Source: Porticoccus hydrocarbonoclasticus MCTG13d (GTDB lineage Bacteria; Pseudomonadota; Gammaproteobacteria; Pseudomonadales; Porticoccaceae). From it: a DNA stretch of 64,000 nt. Positions 46,765 through 54,577 of this stretch are shown in pieces (within the stretch, counting starts at the first letter, position 1; each line of letters begins with the position of its first letter). The notes under the pieces are model-generated. The model saw only the letters and a list, made by a program, of their open reading frames with translations, did no database searches and was not told the origin of the DNA. The stretch lies in NCBI RefSeq assembly GCF_000744735.1, contig NZ_JQMM01000001.1, positions 1,984,001 to 2,048,000 of the forward strand, written 5' to 3'. The position numbers and the translations under genes were made by a program.

Positions 46765-48054
46765 TTGGACAACCGGGACCGGAACTTGAAACCACTGACA
46801 GACGACAAAACGATAGAAACCATACTCTGGACCGCCCTGTTCGAGCAATCCGGAGATGCCATGGTGGTATTCAGGCAAGATGGCAGTGTGTATCGGGCCA
46901 ACCAGCGTTATGTCGATATGCTTGGCTATTCCCCCGAAGAGTTGAGCCGCCTTCACGTGTGGGACTGGGATATCCATTTCAGCAAACAGAAACTCAAGGA
47001 AATGCTGCTGGCCGCTGATAATACCAGTGCGCATTTTGATACCCAGCACCGCCGCAAGGACGGCACTATTACGGATGCAGAGGTCAGTACCAATGGCGCC
47101 CTCTATAAGGGCGAAAAGCTGATTTTCTGCATTGTCAGGGACACCACGGAACGCAAATACACCGAGGAGCGGCTTCGACAGAATAAAGAATTGCTTGAGC
47201 GGGTCGCCGCCCAGGTACCCGGCGCACTGTACCAATACCGTATGGCCCCGGATGGTACGCGCAGCTTCCCCTATTTCAGTGAGGGGCTCGCCGAACTGGG
47301 CGGTCTGAAGCACGAGGAATTGTCCGGTACAGACGAGGACAACATCATGTCCCGCATTCTTCCTGAGGATGCCGCCGATATCGAGAGTAAAGCCCAGGTA
47401 TCTGCACAAAACCTGTCGCATTACCATGCAGAGTTCCGCATCCGACATAATGATGGCTCTATTCGCTGGATCGAGTGCCGCGCCGCACCGGAGAAGGAAG
47501 CGGACGGCTCTATTATCTGGACTGGAATACTTCTGGATATTACTCAACGCATCCAGGCCGAAGAGCAGGTACGAATTATGGCCATTACAGACGGCCTCAC
47601 CGGCATTAATAACCGGCAGGAGTTCGACCGCCTGCTGGAACACGAAATAGAACGTGCCAACCGCTACCATACCCCGCTTTCACTGCTCATGTATGACCTC
47701 GATCACTTCAAGCAGGTCAACGATCGTTTCGGCCACAATACCGGTGACACGGCATTGAAAACAGTTACCAGCCTGGTCAACGACAACATCCGCAACATTG
47801 ATATCCATGGGCGCTGGGGTGGCGAGGAGTTTATGGTATTGCTGCCGCAAACCGGGTTAAACACGGCGAAAGACGTCGCCGAAAAGTTACGACAAACCAT
47901 TGCCAGCCATCAATTCAACAAGCTCGGCAGCATCACTGCCAGTTTCGGGGTGGTAGAGTTTGCCCCCCATGAGAAGGCGAAATCCTTAGCCCAACGGGTT
48001 GATGAAGCACTCTATCGGGCAAAAGAGCTTGGCAGAAACCGGGTTGAGGTGTAG
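46765..48054 (+). CDS. Diguanylate cyclase with two PAS domains
   Basis: 429 residues from a TTG at 46765 (start uncertain; another TTG lies seven codons on). PAS 1 about 22-130 (DAMVVFRQDGSVYRAN), PAS 2 about 150-262, and a GGDEF domain 270-429. The active-site motif reads GGEEF at 352-356 and the inhibitory I-site RNID sits at 343-346, five residues upstream, so both catalysis and product feedback look intact. No membrane segment: a cytoplasmic sensor making cyclic di-GMP. Downstream lies an IS3 scar and the integron array. Confidence 0.92.
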   Translation: MDNRDRNLKPLTDDKTIETILWTALFEQSGDAMVVFRQDGSVYRANQRYVDMLGYSPEELSRLHVWDWDIHFSKQKLKEMLLAADNTSAHFDTQHRRKDGTITDAEVSTNGALYKGEKLIFCIVRDTTERKYTEERLRQNKELLERVAAQVPGALYQYRMAPDGTRSFPYFSEGLAELGGLKHEELSGTDEDNIMSRILPEDAADIESKAQVSAQNLSHYHAEFRIRHNDGSIRWIECRAAPEKEADGSIIWTGILLDITQRIQAEEQVRIMAITDGLTGINNRQEFDRLLEHEIERANRYHTPLSLLMYDLDHFKQVNDRFGHNTGDTALKTVTSLVNDNIRNIDIHGRWGGEEFMVLLPQTGLNTAKDVAEKLRQTIASHQFNKLGSITASFGVVEFAPHEKAKSLAQRVDEALYRAKELGRNRVEV

Positions 48055-48085
48055 TGAAAATTGGGGAAAATACAAACGTAGCCCA

Positions 48086-48136
48086 GAAGAACGACTTCAT
48101 TCGTGCATTATCCCAACAACTACCTTTGCGGCACAT
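48086..48136 (-). mobile_element. IS3-family transposase scar
   Basis: A 17-codon stretch reading MCRKGSCWDNARMKSFF matches the MSRKGDCWDNAPMERFF segment near the end of IS3-group OrfB transposases. The glutamate of the DDE triad is replaced by lysine, and no other part of the element is seen. It marks the left end of the cassette array. Confidence 0.65.
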
Positions 48137-48181
48137 TCTATAAAAGTTGAAAAGTTGTATCTGACCCTACTTATTTCTTTA

Positions 48182-48529
48182 TCACTCTGACCAGACGGCA
48201 TACTCATTACCACTTGGATCGCTGAAATGAAATCTGCGACCACCGGGGAAGCTAAAAATTGATTTCACGATTTTACCCCCGGCTTGCTCCACTCTATTAA
48301 GAGACGCCTCAAGGTCAGAACTGTAAAGAACAACAAGGGCACTACCCTTCCCAACCTCAGCCACTAGAGGTGATCGGTAAAAACCCCCATCAAGACCGGC
48401 ATTCTGGATCGCAGCATAGTCAGGACCATAATCTACGAATTGCCACCCGAAAGCATCCGAGAAGAACTTCTTTGTGCCTTCGAGGTTACTCGCCGGCAAT
48501 TCGATATAGTTGATCTTTTCAGATGTCAC
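48182..48529 (-). CDS. VOC-family (glyoxalase/bleomycin-type) protein, integron cassette
   Basis: 115 residues from a GTG at 48527-48529. Vicinal oxygen chelate fold: NYIELPASNLEGTKKFFSDAFGW at the start and FHFSDPSGNEYAVW at the end. No role beyond the superfamily can be given. The leftmost cassette of the array; no attC follows it, only the IS3 scar, so its downstream end was probably lost. Confidence 0.85.
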   Translation of the reverse strand: MTSEKINYIELPASNLEGTKKFFSDAFGWQFVDYGPDYAAIQNAGLDGGFYRSPLVAEVGKGSALVVLYSSDLEASLNRVEQAGGKIVKSIFSFPGGRRFHFSDPSGNEYAVWSE

Positions 48530-48545
48530 AGTTCATCTCGTAGTC

Positions 48546-48605
48546 TTATAACGCTCAGATCAAGTGCGCCAGAGGCGTCACCTGAATAGGTATCGCAAAT
48601 ATCAC
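48546..48605 (-). repeat. attC-like site (weak), between VOC and small membrane cassette
   Basis: About 60 bases with an imperfect palindrome: TCAGGTG-A-CGCC pairs with GGCG-CACTTGA around a TCT loop, with one unpaired base as in attC sites. Ends with GAGCGTTATAAG in cassette sense. The opposite core is poorly matched. Confidence 0.45.
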
Positions 48606-48883
48606 GATAAAAACCCGACAACAATATAGAAAAGCATATTGCCAACAGCCAGAATTAATATGACGAGAAACAACCGCGCCATAACTTTTACAATAATATG
48701 CCTTTGCTTCGCAAGAGTTCCAAATGACTCAGTCAATATAAATAATAGCAATGCAATGTGTGCAGCAACCCCACTTGATAGATACAAGAAATTAATTTCT
48801 AAACTAGATCCAATAGCAGTTAGTGCCAATGCACATAAAAATACTGCTAAAAGAATCGGTCGTGCTCGTATCAATGCTTCCAT
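48602..48883 (-). CDS. Small membrane protein, integron cassette
   Basis: 93 residues with three membrane segments (about 8-26, 30-50, 66-90) and few charged residues. No recognised family. A/T-rich compared with the core genome and flanked by attC-like sites on both sides, so a cassette gene. Function unknown. Confidence 0.6.
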   Translation of the reverse strand: MEALIRARPILLAVFLCALALTAIGSSLEINFLYLSSGVAAHIALLLFILTESFGTLAKQRHIIVKVMARLFLVILILAVGNMLFYIVVGFLS

Positions 48884-48890
48884 CTAAAAT

Positions 48891-48977
48891 ACCTAATGCT
48901 CTGATAAACGGCGAGCGTTAGCGAGTCCAGTGCAGGCCGCTTTTGGGCCGAAACGGTGTTTGAGCAGTTTGTTAAAT
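48891..48977 (-). repeat. attC site after the HAD phosphatase cassette
   Basis: 87 bases. In cassette sense it opens with ATTTAAC (RYYYAAC consensus) followed by AAACTGCTC, and closes with GAGCATTAGGT; TGCTC and GAGCA pair. The GTTAAAT at 48971-48977 (plus strand) is a perfect core. Confidence 0.65.
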
Positions 48978-48999
48978 GGAGTCTTGGCACAATACATAG

Positions 49000-49665
49000 C
49001 TATACACCATTTGTTATTTTTTCTAAGTGAAAATCGGTGAAGTCTGATAACCGCCTAAGTTTTATATGTGATATTTCGTATTTTTTATCTGTAAAATCTG
49101 ACCGTGGTAGAATCGCGACAGTTTTAATATTTGCCTTACTCGCAGAGATAATCCCAGATAGGGAGTCTTCGAATGCAATGCATTTTGACGGATCAACTTT
49201 TAATTTTTTTGCAGTGGCCAAATATACTGCTGGATGGGGCTTTCCTTCGATTTCATGCTCCGAAGAGGATATGCTGTGAAAATATTTAGAGATACCTAGC
49301 TTGTTTAGAACTACAGGAATCAATCTAGAAGGCGCGTTAGTTGACAGGCCTATTTTAAATTTTTTCTTTTGAAAAAAACTTAAAACCTCTTCCACTCCTT
49401 CCATAGGCTGACCCTTTTCAGAAATAAGTGTTGCTACGCGGTTAACCACTTCATTTTCGACTTGCTCTAAACTTTTACCTGACCAAGGAAAATGGCCATA
49501 CCAAAATTCAGTTACCTCTCGGGTAGTCATGGAAGCGGTATTAGCAGACAGTTCCTCACTTACTTCAACTCCGACAGAGGAGAAAACTTGCTTCTCTGCC
49601 TCTTTCCACATGGGTTCTGAATCAATAAGAGTTCCATCCATGTCAAAAATTACTGCTTGCATCAT
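49000..49665 (-). CDS. HAD-superfamily phosphatase (YniC/HxpB-like), integron cassette
   Basis: 221 residues. HAD motif I FDMDGTLIDSEP at 8-19, motif II LSTNAPSR near 107, the lysine in EGKPHPAVY near 140, and motif III AFEDSLSGI near 162, with an alpha-helical cap. Closest type is YniC/HxpB, a hexitol- or sugar-phosphate phosphatase, but specificity is loose in this group. A/T-rich and bracketed by two attC sites, so cassette-borne. Confidence 0.85.
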   Translation of the reverse strand: MMQAVIFDMDGTLIDSEPMWKEAEKQVFSSVGVEVSEELSANTASMTTREVTEFWYGHFPWSGKSLEQVENEVVNRVATLISEKGQPMEGVEEVLSFFQKKKFKIGLSTNAPSRLIPVVLNKLGISKYFHSISSSEHEIEGKPHPAVYLATAKKLKVDPSKCIAFEDSLSGIISASKANIKTVAILPRSDFTDKKYEISHIKLRRLSDFTDFHLEKITNGV

Positions 49666-49674
49666 ATTGATTCC

Positions 49675-49764
49675 ATTTAACGCCCGCCTTTGGGGCAGGC
49701 AAAATTAGCGCAGCGTTTTTGACTGTCCCAGCCCCGCAGGGGTGACAACAGGCCCTTGTTAGCT
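49675..49764 (-). repeat. attC site after the 228-aa cassette gene
   Basis: 90 bases. In cassette sense it begins GCTAACAAGGGCC at the stop codon of the gene before it and ends GGCGGGCGTTAAAT, a perfect GTTRRRY core. The overall spelling (TAACAA at one end, GGCGGGCGTTA at the other, GACAGTCAA inside) is much like Vibrio-type VCR sites. Confidence 0.8.
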
Positions 49765-50445
49765 TTCACACGCCAACTCCCATTGTTTAAATTTATTGCC
49801 TATAAATTCTTTTACGCCGCTAGCGACATGAATGTCTTGAGATTTTACTTTGTAGTCGAAATAGAGATCTTTGTAGCGTAGGTCTTGGGTACAATCGTAG
49901 TTTTCCGGTTTTTTGCCAGAACAGTAGCCAAAATACCAATCTCTAGGGCGCTCTTTATCTTTGCCTCCCGGCACAGTACGAGCTAGATGCCACCATGTAT
50001 CAATGAAACGTTTATCCCCCAGTTCATATAAACCTAAAATTGCATTGTAAATATGATGGGGCTGTTTTTCGGTACTAGCAAGATTCCATGCTTTCTCGGC
50101 CATACCATCAGGACTTCCTATTTGGCTTTGAGCCCAAATAATACCTGTGATGTCATGTGCAAGATCTACGTTGTATTGGTTTATATGGCTTTTCGTATAC
50201 CCTTCAACAGACTCCGATATTTCGCCTGCTGAAAGAATGTAAAGGCCTCCAGCAGCATCTTCATCAAGTCCGCTTACGAACCAGAGATACGGTATATTTA
50301 CACTTAACTCGTATTCTTTAGGAATACATAGCTTTGTGTCACCCACCTCTACAACACTGTGAGTTCGCATGCTCTCCGAAGTGCACTTTACAAGCAGTAG
50401 AAGAACAGGGATAGCGATGATGGTTAGTAATATTTTCTTGATCAT
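49759..50445 (-). CDS. Unknown exported protein, possible lipoprotein, integron cassette
   Basis: 228 residues. Hydrophobic N-terminus with a possible lipobox (LLVKC, cysteine 21), then a soluble domain with cysteines at several positions (LCIPKEY, FGYCSGKKPENYDC). Many Trp/Tyr residues, including DTWWHLART. No family recognised. Cassette-borne: the stop codon lies inside the attC start. Confidence 0.65.
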   Translation of the reverse strand: MIKKILLTIIAIPVLLLLVKCTSESMRTHSVVEVGDTKLCIPKEYELSVNIPYLWFVSGLDEDAAGGLYILSAGEISESVEGYTKSHINQYNVDLAHDITGIIWAQSQIGSPDGMAEKAWNLASTEKQPHHIYNAILGLYELGDKRFIDTWWHLARTVPGGKDKERPRDWYFGYCSGKKPENYDCTQDLRYKDLYFDYKVKSQDIHVASGVKEFIGNKFKQWELACES

Positions 50446-50452
50446 TCTAAGA

Positions 50453-50563
50453 AGCTAACGCCCGCAGCAGCGGACATTTTGCAGTGAGTTGGTTTGTGCT
50501 AGCGTAGCGTAAAGCACAAACCGGCGAACGGAAAAATGTTCCGACTGACTGCGCTTGTTATAA
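50453..50563 (-). repeat. attC site after the first cassette
   Basis: 111 bases. In cassette sense it runs from TTATAACAAGCGCAGTC to CTGCGGGCGTTAGCTT and is a long imperfect palindrome: GGTTTGTGCT pairs with AGCACAAACC, and GGAACATTTTTCC sits opposite GCAAAATGTCC. It contains the stop codon of the 119-aa gene. Confidence 0.82.
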
Positions 50564-50917
50564 CTTTGGTTGGCCAACGAAAACACGATAGAAAACCCCC
50601 GATGCAGCACCCCAAAGCGTGCCAGCTATTAAAAAAATATAAGGTAGCCCAAATATTGCTAAGACAAATAATCCCAGTAAACCACCAATGATACCGACTA
50701 CAGGCACTGTAAAAATGTTGCGTTTAACTAGCTGTGGCTGAATAAATAGCCCAGATAACAATGACAGCACTAGCGCTACTGGAAACCCTAGCGCAACCAC
50801 AGCAAATGAGATATCGCTGGTATCTTTTGGATAAAACCCATTATTTAGATACCCAGTTAAAACAGCAAGAATGCCTCCCGCTAATGGTGCCAAAACTATT
50901 GCAATTTCTCGATTCAT
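50558..50917 (-). CDS. Small membrane protein, first integron cassette
   Basis: 119 residues with four membrane segments (about 7-25, 38-60, 72-92, 95-112), glycine-rich. No family recognised beyond a general small integral membrane protein. It is the cassette closest to the integrase remnant, so in a working integron it would have been the most recently acquired and the most strongly expressed. Confidence 0.6.
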   Translation of the reverse strand: MNREIAIVLAPLAGGILAVLTGYLNNGFYPKDTSDISFAVVALGFPVALVLSLLSGLFIQPQLVKRNIFTVPVVGIIGGLLGLFVLAIFGLPYIFLIAGTLWGAASGVFYRVFVGQPKL

Positions 50918-51185
50918 TTTGAGTTATAACATTTGTATATCGCGCACGCGCGCTTTGCCAAAGCTGATATTCGGCACTTTTTGATAACGGATTGATAAAG
51001 AATAGAAAATTGAGGCATATCCGATTCCTTTCAGAATAAAGCGAGTTTTTCCTATTATCTAAAATAATAGGACCTCATTATTTTTTCTCGCTAACCTGTA
51101 ACAACCTGTTTTATTTATATTATTTTTTTCGGTTGGCATGATAACGCGCATCAACTGAGTATAAACCGAGAGTGGAATTTGACAA
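50918..51185. other. Candidate attI junction and integron leader region
   Basis: The first cassette joins at ACAAATGTTATAAC in cassette sense (core about 50923-50930). Between it and the integrase remnant lies an A/T-rich segment with a perfect CCTATTAT / ATAATAGG hairpin (51051-51071) and outer GCGAG / CTCGC arms. In integrons this interval holds attI and the cassette promoter. No gene is seen. Confidence 0.5.
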
Positions 51186-51461
51186 CATCCTGTCACCGGG
51201 GTCATTTGCCGCCATCACCTCCACCAAACCGTAATCCGAAAAGCGCTGAAGCAAGCGGTTAACATCGAAGACACCATTAACAAAAAGGTCAATTGCCATA
51301 CGTTTCGGCACTCTATCGCCACCCACCTTCTTAAATCAGGTACGGATCTTCGAACGATCCAGGAGCTCCTTGGACACAATGACTTAAAAACCACTCAGAT
51401 ATATACACATGTATTGGGCCAACATTACGCTGGAACTTCAAACCCATTGGACCGGCTGTAG
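51186..51461 (+). pseudogene. intI: Integron integrase IntI, C-terminal remnant
   Basis: A 91-codon open stretch ending in TAG, preceded by an in-frame TGA. It carries the IntI-specific CRHHLHQ segment, the tyrosine recombinase box [15 protein letters not shown] (H-x-x-R), the [15 protein letters not shown] segment with the catalytic tyrosine, and the SNPLDRL tail typical of IntI. A full IntI has about 320 residues, so the first two thirds are gone. It points away from the cassettes, the normal integron layout. Not functional as it stands. Confidence 0.88.
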
Positions 51462-51573
51462 CACATCAGCCAATGATGCACGCGCCCGTCTACTATGTGT
51501 CTACTTTTGAAAAATAAAGGAGAATCATGAGTCTCTCCAGCACAGAAAAGTTTGGATAACTTATTGATTTTAA

Positions 51574-51662
51574 TGGTGCCCGGAGCCGGGGTCGAACCGG
51601 CACGGAGGTTACCCTCCGAGGGATTTTAAGTCCCTTGCGTCTACCAATTTCGCCATCCGGGC
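51574..51662 (-). tRNA. tRNA-Leu (UAA)
   Basis: 89 bases including encoded CCA. Acceptor stem GCCCGGA / TCCGGGC, D-arm GGTAGACGC, anticodon TAA in CTTAAAATC, a long variable arm (CGGAGGGTAACCTCCG), and GGTTCGACC T-arm. Type II tRNA as expected of leucine. Downstream of tRNA-Cys on the same strand, as in the pgsA-linked cluster of E. coli, though without a tRNA-Gly here. Confidence 0.97.
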
Positions 51663-51820
51663 ATGTTCGGGGATGGGCTTTATTGCTGATGTTGTCTGAA
51701 GGTTGCCAGCACGTTGTGCTGGTCCTTGCGGTCGCTCTCGGCTCCTGCCTTTCGCGACACTCGAGCATCCTGCTCATCGTCTACCAATTTCGCCATCCGG
51801 GCATGTTCGGGGATGGGCTT
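51638..51820. repeat. 43-bp direct repeat of the tRNA-Leu 5' end and flank
   Basis: 51638-51680 and 51778-51820 are identical over 43 bases. The first copy is the 5' quarter of tRNA-Leu plus its upstream flank; the second is an incomplete tRNA fragment lying between tRNA-Cys and tRNA-Leu, 97 bases from the first. Confidence 0.9.
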
Positions 51821-51923
51821 GTTCCGGCTGTTACTGCTTTCGGTTACGCAATTGACGATTGATGGTCTGGAGGATTATCGGGCTGGACAATCAAACGGCG
51901 GTGTTGCGTTTAACGGTTAAAAA

Positions 51924-51997
51924 TGGAGGCGCGGGTCGGAATCGAACCGGCGTTAACGGAGTTGCAGTCCGCTGCATGACCACTCTGCCACCGCGCC
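51924..51997 (-). tRNA. tRNA-Cys (GCA)
   Basis: 74 bases including encoded CCA. Acceptor GGCGCGG / CCGCGCC, anticodon GCA in CTGCAACTC, GGTTCGATTCC T-arm. Upstream of tRNA-Leu and downstream of pgsA, all on the minus strand. Confidence 0.97.
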
Positions 51998-52134
51998 TTT
52001 TGGATGCGGGATTGTACCCGACGGGATTTTCAAAGAACAGTAAAGAAGGCGGGTATTCTATGGATTGATCGTCGAGAAGCAACCTCTTTTTCGCTGTGCG
52101 GGAAATTACGCCAGTGTTGGATCACCACTCACCC

Positions 52135-52692
52135 TCAGGAGACTTTCGACAATTCAGGCCAGGCTGCTTTGAGATAGATCAGCATGGACCACAGGGTCAG
52201 CAGTGCCGCCACGTACAACAGGGCGATGCCCATCAGATCCAGCTTCGGGTACAGCACCGGATTAATCGCCAGCAATATGGCAATGGCGATCATTTGCAGG
52301 GTCGTTTTCACTTTCCCCATGTAGGACACGGCAACGCTGGTGCGGTTACCCAGTTCCGCCATCCACTCACGCAGTGCAGAAATCACGATTTCACGGCCTA
52401 TTATCACCAGGGTGGGCAGTGCAAATAGCACATTGGCGTGGGATTCCAGCAGCATGATCAGGGCCGAGGCCACAATCAGTTTGTCCGCCACAGGATCGAG
52501 AAACGCGCCGAATGGAGTGAATTGATCAAGCTTTCTGGCCAGATAGCCATCGAGCCAGTCGGTACCGGCGGCGATACCAAAAATGGCGGCGCTGGCTAGG
52601 TGGCGACCTTCCCAGGGCAGGTAGTACACACCGATAAAAATAGGGATAAGCGCGATACGTAACAGGGTGAGGATATTCGGGAGATTCCACAT
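52135..52692 (-). CDS. pgsA: CDP-diacylglycerol-glycerol-3-phosphate phosphatidyltransferase
   Basis: 185 residues, inner-membrane enzyme of phosphatidylglycerol synthesis. The CDP-alcohol phosphotransferase motif is complete: DWLDGYLARKLDQ then FGAFLDPVADK near residues 45-70. About five membrane helices. Located 42 bases after uvrC and upstream of the tRNA genes, as in many gammaproteobacteria. Confidence 0.96.
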   Translation of the reverse strand: MWNLPNILTLLRIALIPIFIGVYYLPWEGRHLASAAIFGIAAGTDWLDGYLARKLDQFTPFGAFLDPVADKLIVASALIMLLESHANVLFALPTLVIIGREIVISALREWMAELGNRTSVAVSYMGKVKTTLQMIAIAILLAINPVLYPKLDLMGIALLYVAALLTLWSMLIYLKAAWPELSKVS

Positions 52693-52734
52693 GATAGGTT
52701 TTACTGCAGTCCGGGCGCTGAAGACCCGCCCAAG

Positions 52735-54558
52735 TTACTCATTGTGGAGGGTGCTGTAAATAGTTTCGGCCACTTTCCTGCTGATACCGGGCACGCGCAT
52801 CAGTTCGGCGACACTGGCCCGAACAACTTCCTGGGAGCCTCCGAAAAACCGCAGTAATTCCTTGCGCCGTTTTGGGCCAACCCCGTCAATCCCCTCCAGC
52901 GTCGAGGTGCGACGCTTGCGATCGCGGCGCTGACGGTGACCGGTAATGGCGAAACGGTGGGCTTCATCGCGAATTTGCTGGATAAGCAGCAGAGCCGAGG
53001 ACTGTGCTTCCAGTTCCCGTTCGAGGCCATCCTGCGACAGCAACAGGGTTTCAAAACCCGCTTTGCGGGTGGGTCCCTTGGCGACGCCAACTACCTGCAC
53101 ATCAATCACGCCCAGCTCGGCCAGCACGGCAACCGCTCTGCGCATCTGCCCCTTGCCGCCGTCAATCAGCAGAATATCGGGCAGCTTGCCCTCCTCTTTC
53201 TGAATGCGGGTATAGCGGCGCACCAACGCCTGCTCCATTGCGGCATAGTCGTCCCCGGCAGCGACATCCTTGATGTTCATTCGCCGATAATCCGATTTCA
53301 GCGCCCCGCCACTATCAAATACCACGCAGGAAGCGACCGTATCTTCCCCACTGCTGTGGCTGATATCGAAACATTCGATCCGCTCAGGCGGCGCCGCCAG
53401 TTGCAGCAGTTGCTGTAATGCCTCCAGTCGCTGCTGGGTGGTTTTGCGTGAGGCGATGCGACCGTTCAGGTTCTGGCTGGCGGTGCGCTCGGCCAGTTCG
53501 ACCCATTGGGCCCGGGTGCTGCGACCCCGGTGCTTGAGAAGCACCCGGTGGCCGGCCACCTCGGAAATCGCCGAGGCCAGCAGAGTACTGTCAGGCAGCG
53601 CTTGATTGACGACAATCTCGCGCGGGAAATCACCCCGGCCGCTGTCGCGCAGATAGAACTGCGGCAGGAAATCTGTCAACACTTCGGTGGCATCCGCTGC
53701 CAGCGGTACCTTTGGGTAATAGCTTCGGCTGCCGAGGATTCGCCCCTGACGGATATAGAGTACGTGCACACAGCACTGGTCTCCCACCAGCATGGCGGCC
53801 ACCACGTCAATATGGCTGCTGCCGGACTCCACCACCTGTTCGGCCTGAATGGTACGCAGTGCCACCATCTGATCGCGCAGCAATGCGGCCCGCTCAAATG
53901 CCAGTGCCTCTGCGGCCACGTCCATGTCGGCCTCCAGCTCACGGATCAGGTTGTCGTTCTTGCCCTCGAGGAACATCTGGGTGTGTCGTACATCGCGCTG
54001 ATAATCCTCCTCAGAAATCAGCTCCACGCAGGGGGCGGTGCAGCGATTGATCTGGTATTGCAGGCAGGGTCGGGAGCGATTGCGAAAGAAATTATCGTCG
54101 CACTGGCGTACTCGAAAGGTTTTCTGCAAAAAATTAAGGCTGTCCCGAACGGCCTGAACACTGGGGAATGGCCCGAAGTACCGGCCAGCCTGTCGCTTGC
54201 TGCCCCGGTGAAAGGCCAGCCGGGGGTAGGTATCCCGGTCGGACAAAAACAGGTAGGGGTAGGATTTGTCATCCCGCAGCAGGATATTGAATGGTGGCCG
54301 GTTTTGCTTGATCAGATTTTGTTCGAGCAACAACGCCTCTATTTCCGTCTGGGTAATAGTGACATCGATGTTGGCGATACGGCTCACCAGAGCAGCCGTT
54401 TTCGGGGTCAGCCCGGTGGTTCTGAAATAGCTCGCAAGCCTTTTGCGGAGGTTTTTTGCCTTGCCGACATAGAGCACAGCCCCGTCCTCACCCATCATCT
54501 GATAGATGCCGGGACGCTGGGTCAGTTGCTTGAGAAACGGCTGATGATCAAAAGGCAT
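52735..54558 (-). CDS. uvrC: Excinuclease ABC subunit C
   Basis: 607 residues, normal length. GIY-YIG nuclease at the start (GIYQMMGEDGAVLYVGKAKNLRKRL), central cysteines and UVR region, RNase H-like nuclease (CFDISHSSGED, LLIDGGKGQ), and C-terminal helix-hairpin-helix repeats. Makes both incisions in nucleotide excision repair. Co-oriented with gacA upstream, 19 bases away, as in Pseudomonas and E. coli (uvrY-uvrC). Confidence 0.97.
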   Translation of the reverse strand: MPFDHQPFLKQLTQRPGIYQMMGEDGAVLYVGKAKNLRKRLASYFRTTGLTPKTAALVSRIANIDVTITQTEIEALLLEQNLIKQNRPPFNILLRDDKSYPYLFLSDRDTYPRLAFHRGSKRQAGRYFGPFPSVQAVRDSLNFLQKTFRVRQCDDNFFRNRSRPCLQYQINRCTAPCVELISEEDYQRDVRHTQMFLEGKNDNLIRELEADMDVAAEALAFERAALLRDQMVALRTIQAEQVVESGSSHIDVVAAMLVGDQCCVHVLYIRQGRILGSRSYYPKVPLAADATEVLTDFLPQFYLRDSGRGDFPREIVVNQALPDSTLLASAISEVAGHRVLLKHRGRSTRAQWVELAERTASQNLNGRIASRKTTQQRLEALQQLLQLAAPPERIECFDISHSSGEDTVASCVVFDSGGALKSDYRRMNIKDVAAGDDYAAMEQALVRRYTRIQKEEGKLPDILLIDGGKGQMRRAVAVLAELGVIDVQVVGVAKGPTRKAGFETLLLSQDGLERELEAQSSALLLIQQIRDEAHRFAITGHRQRRDRKRRTSTLEGIDGVGPKRRKELLRFFGGSQEVVRASVAELMRVPGISRKVAETIYSTLHNE

Positions 54559-54577
54559 GGGGCTATTGTACAGCGGA

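Noticed and set aside
47933-48136. A 67-codon minus-strand gene overlapping the end of the diguanylate cyclase
   Set aside because: Only its first 17 codons resemble a transposase; the rest is antisense to the GGDEF domain.
51120-51326. 68-codon minus-strand gene near the integron
   Set aside because: It is antisense to the IntI remnant, whose plus-strand reading has clear recombinase motifs.
51778-51820. A second tRNA-Leu gene
   Set aside because: Only the 5' quarter is present; no anticodon arm, T-arm or 3' acceptor strand follows.
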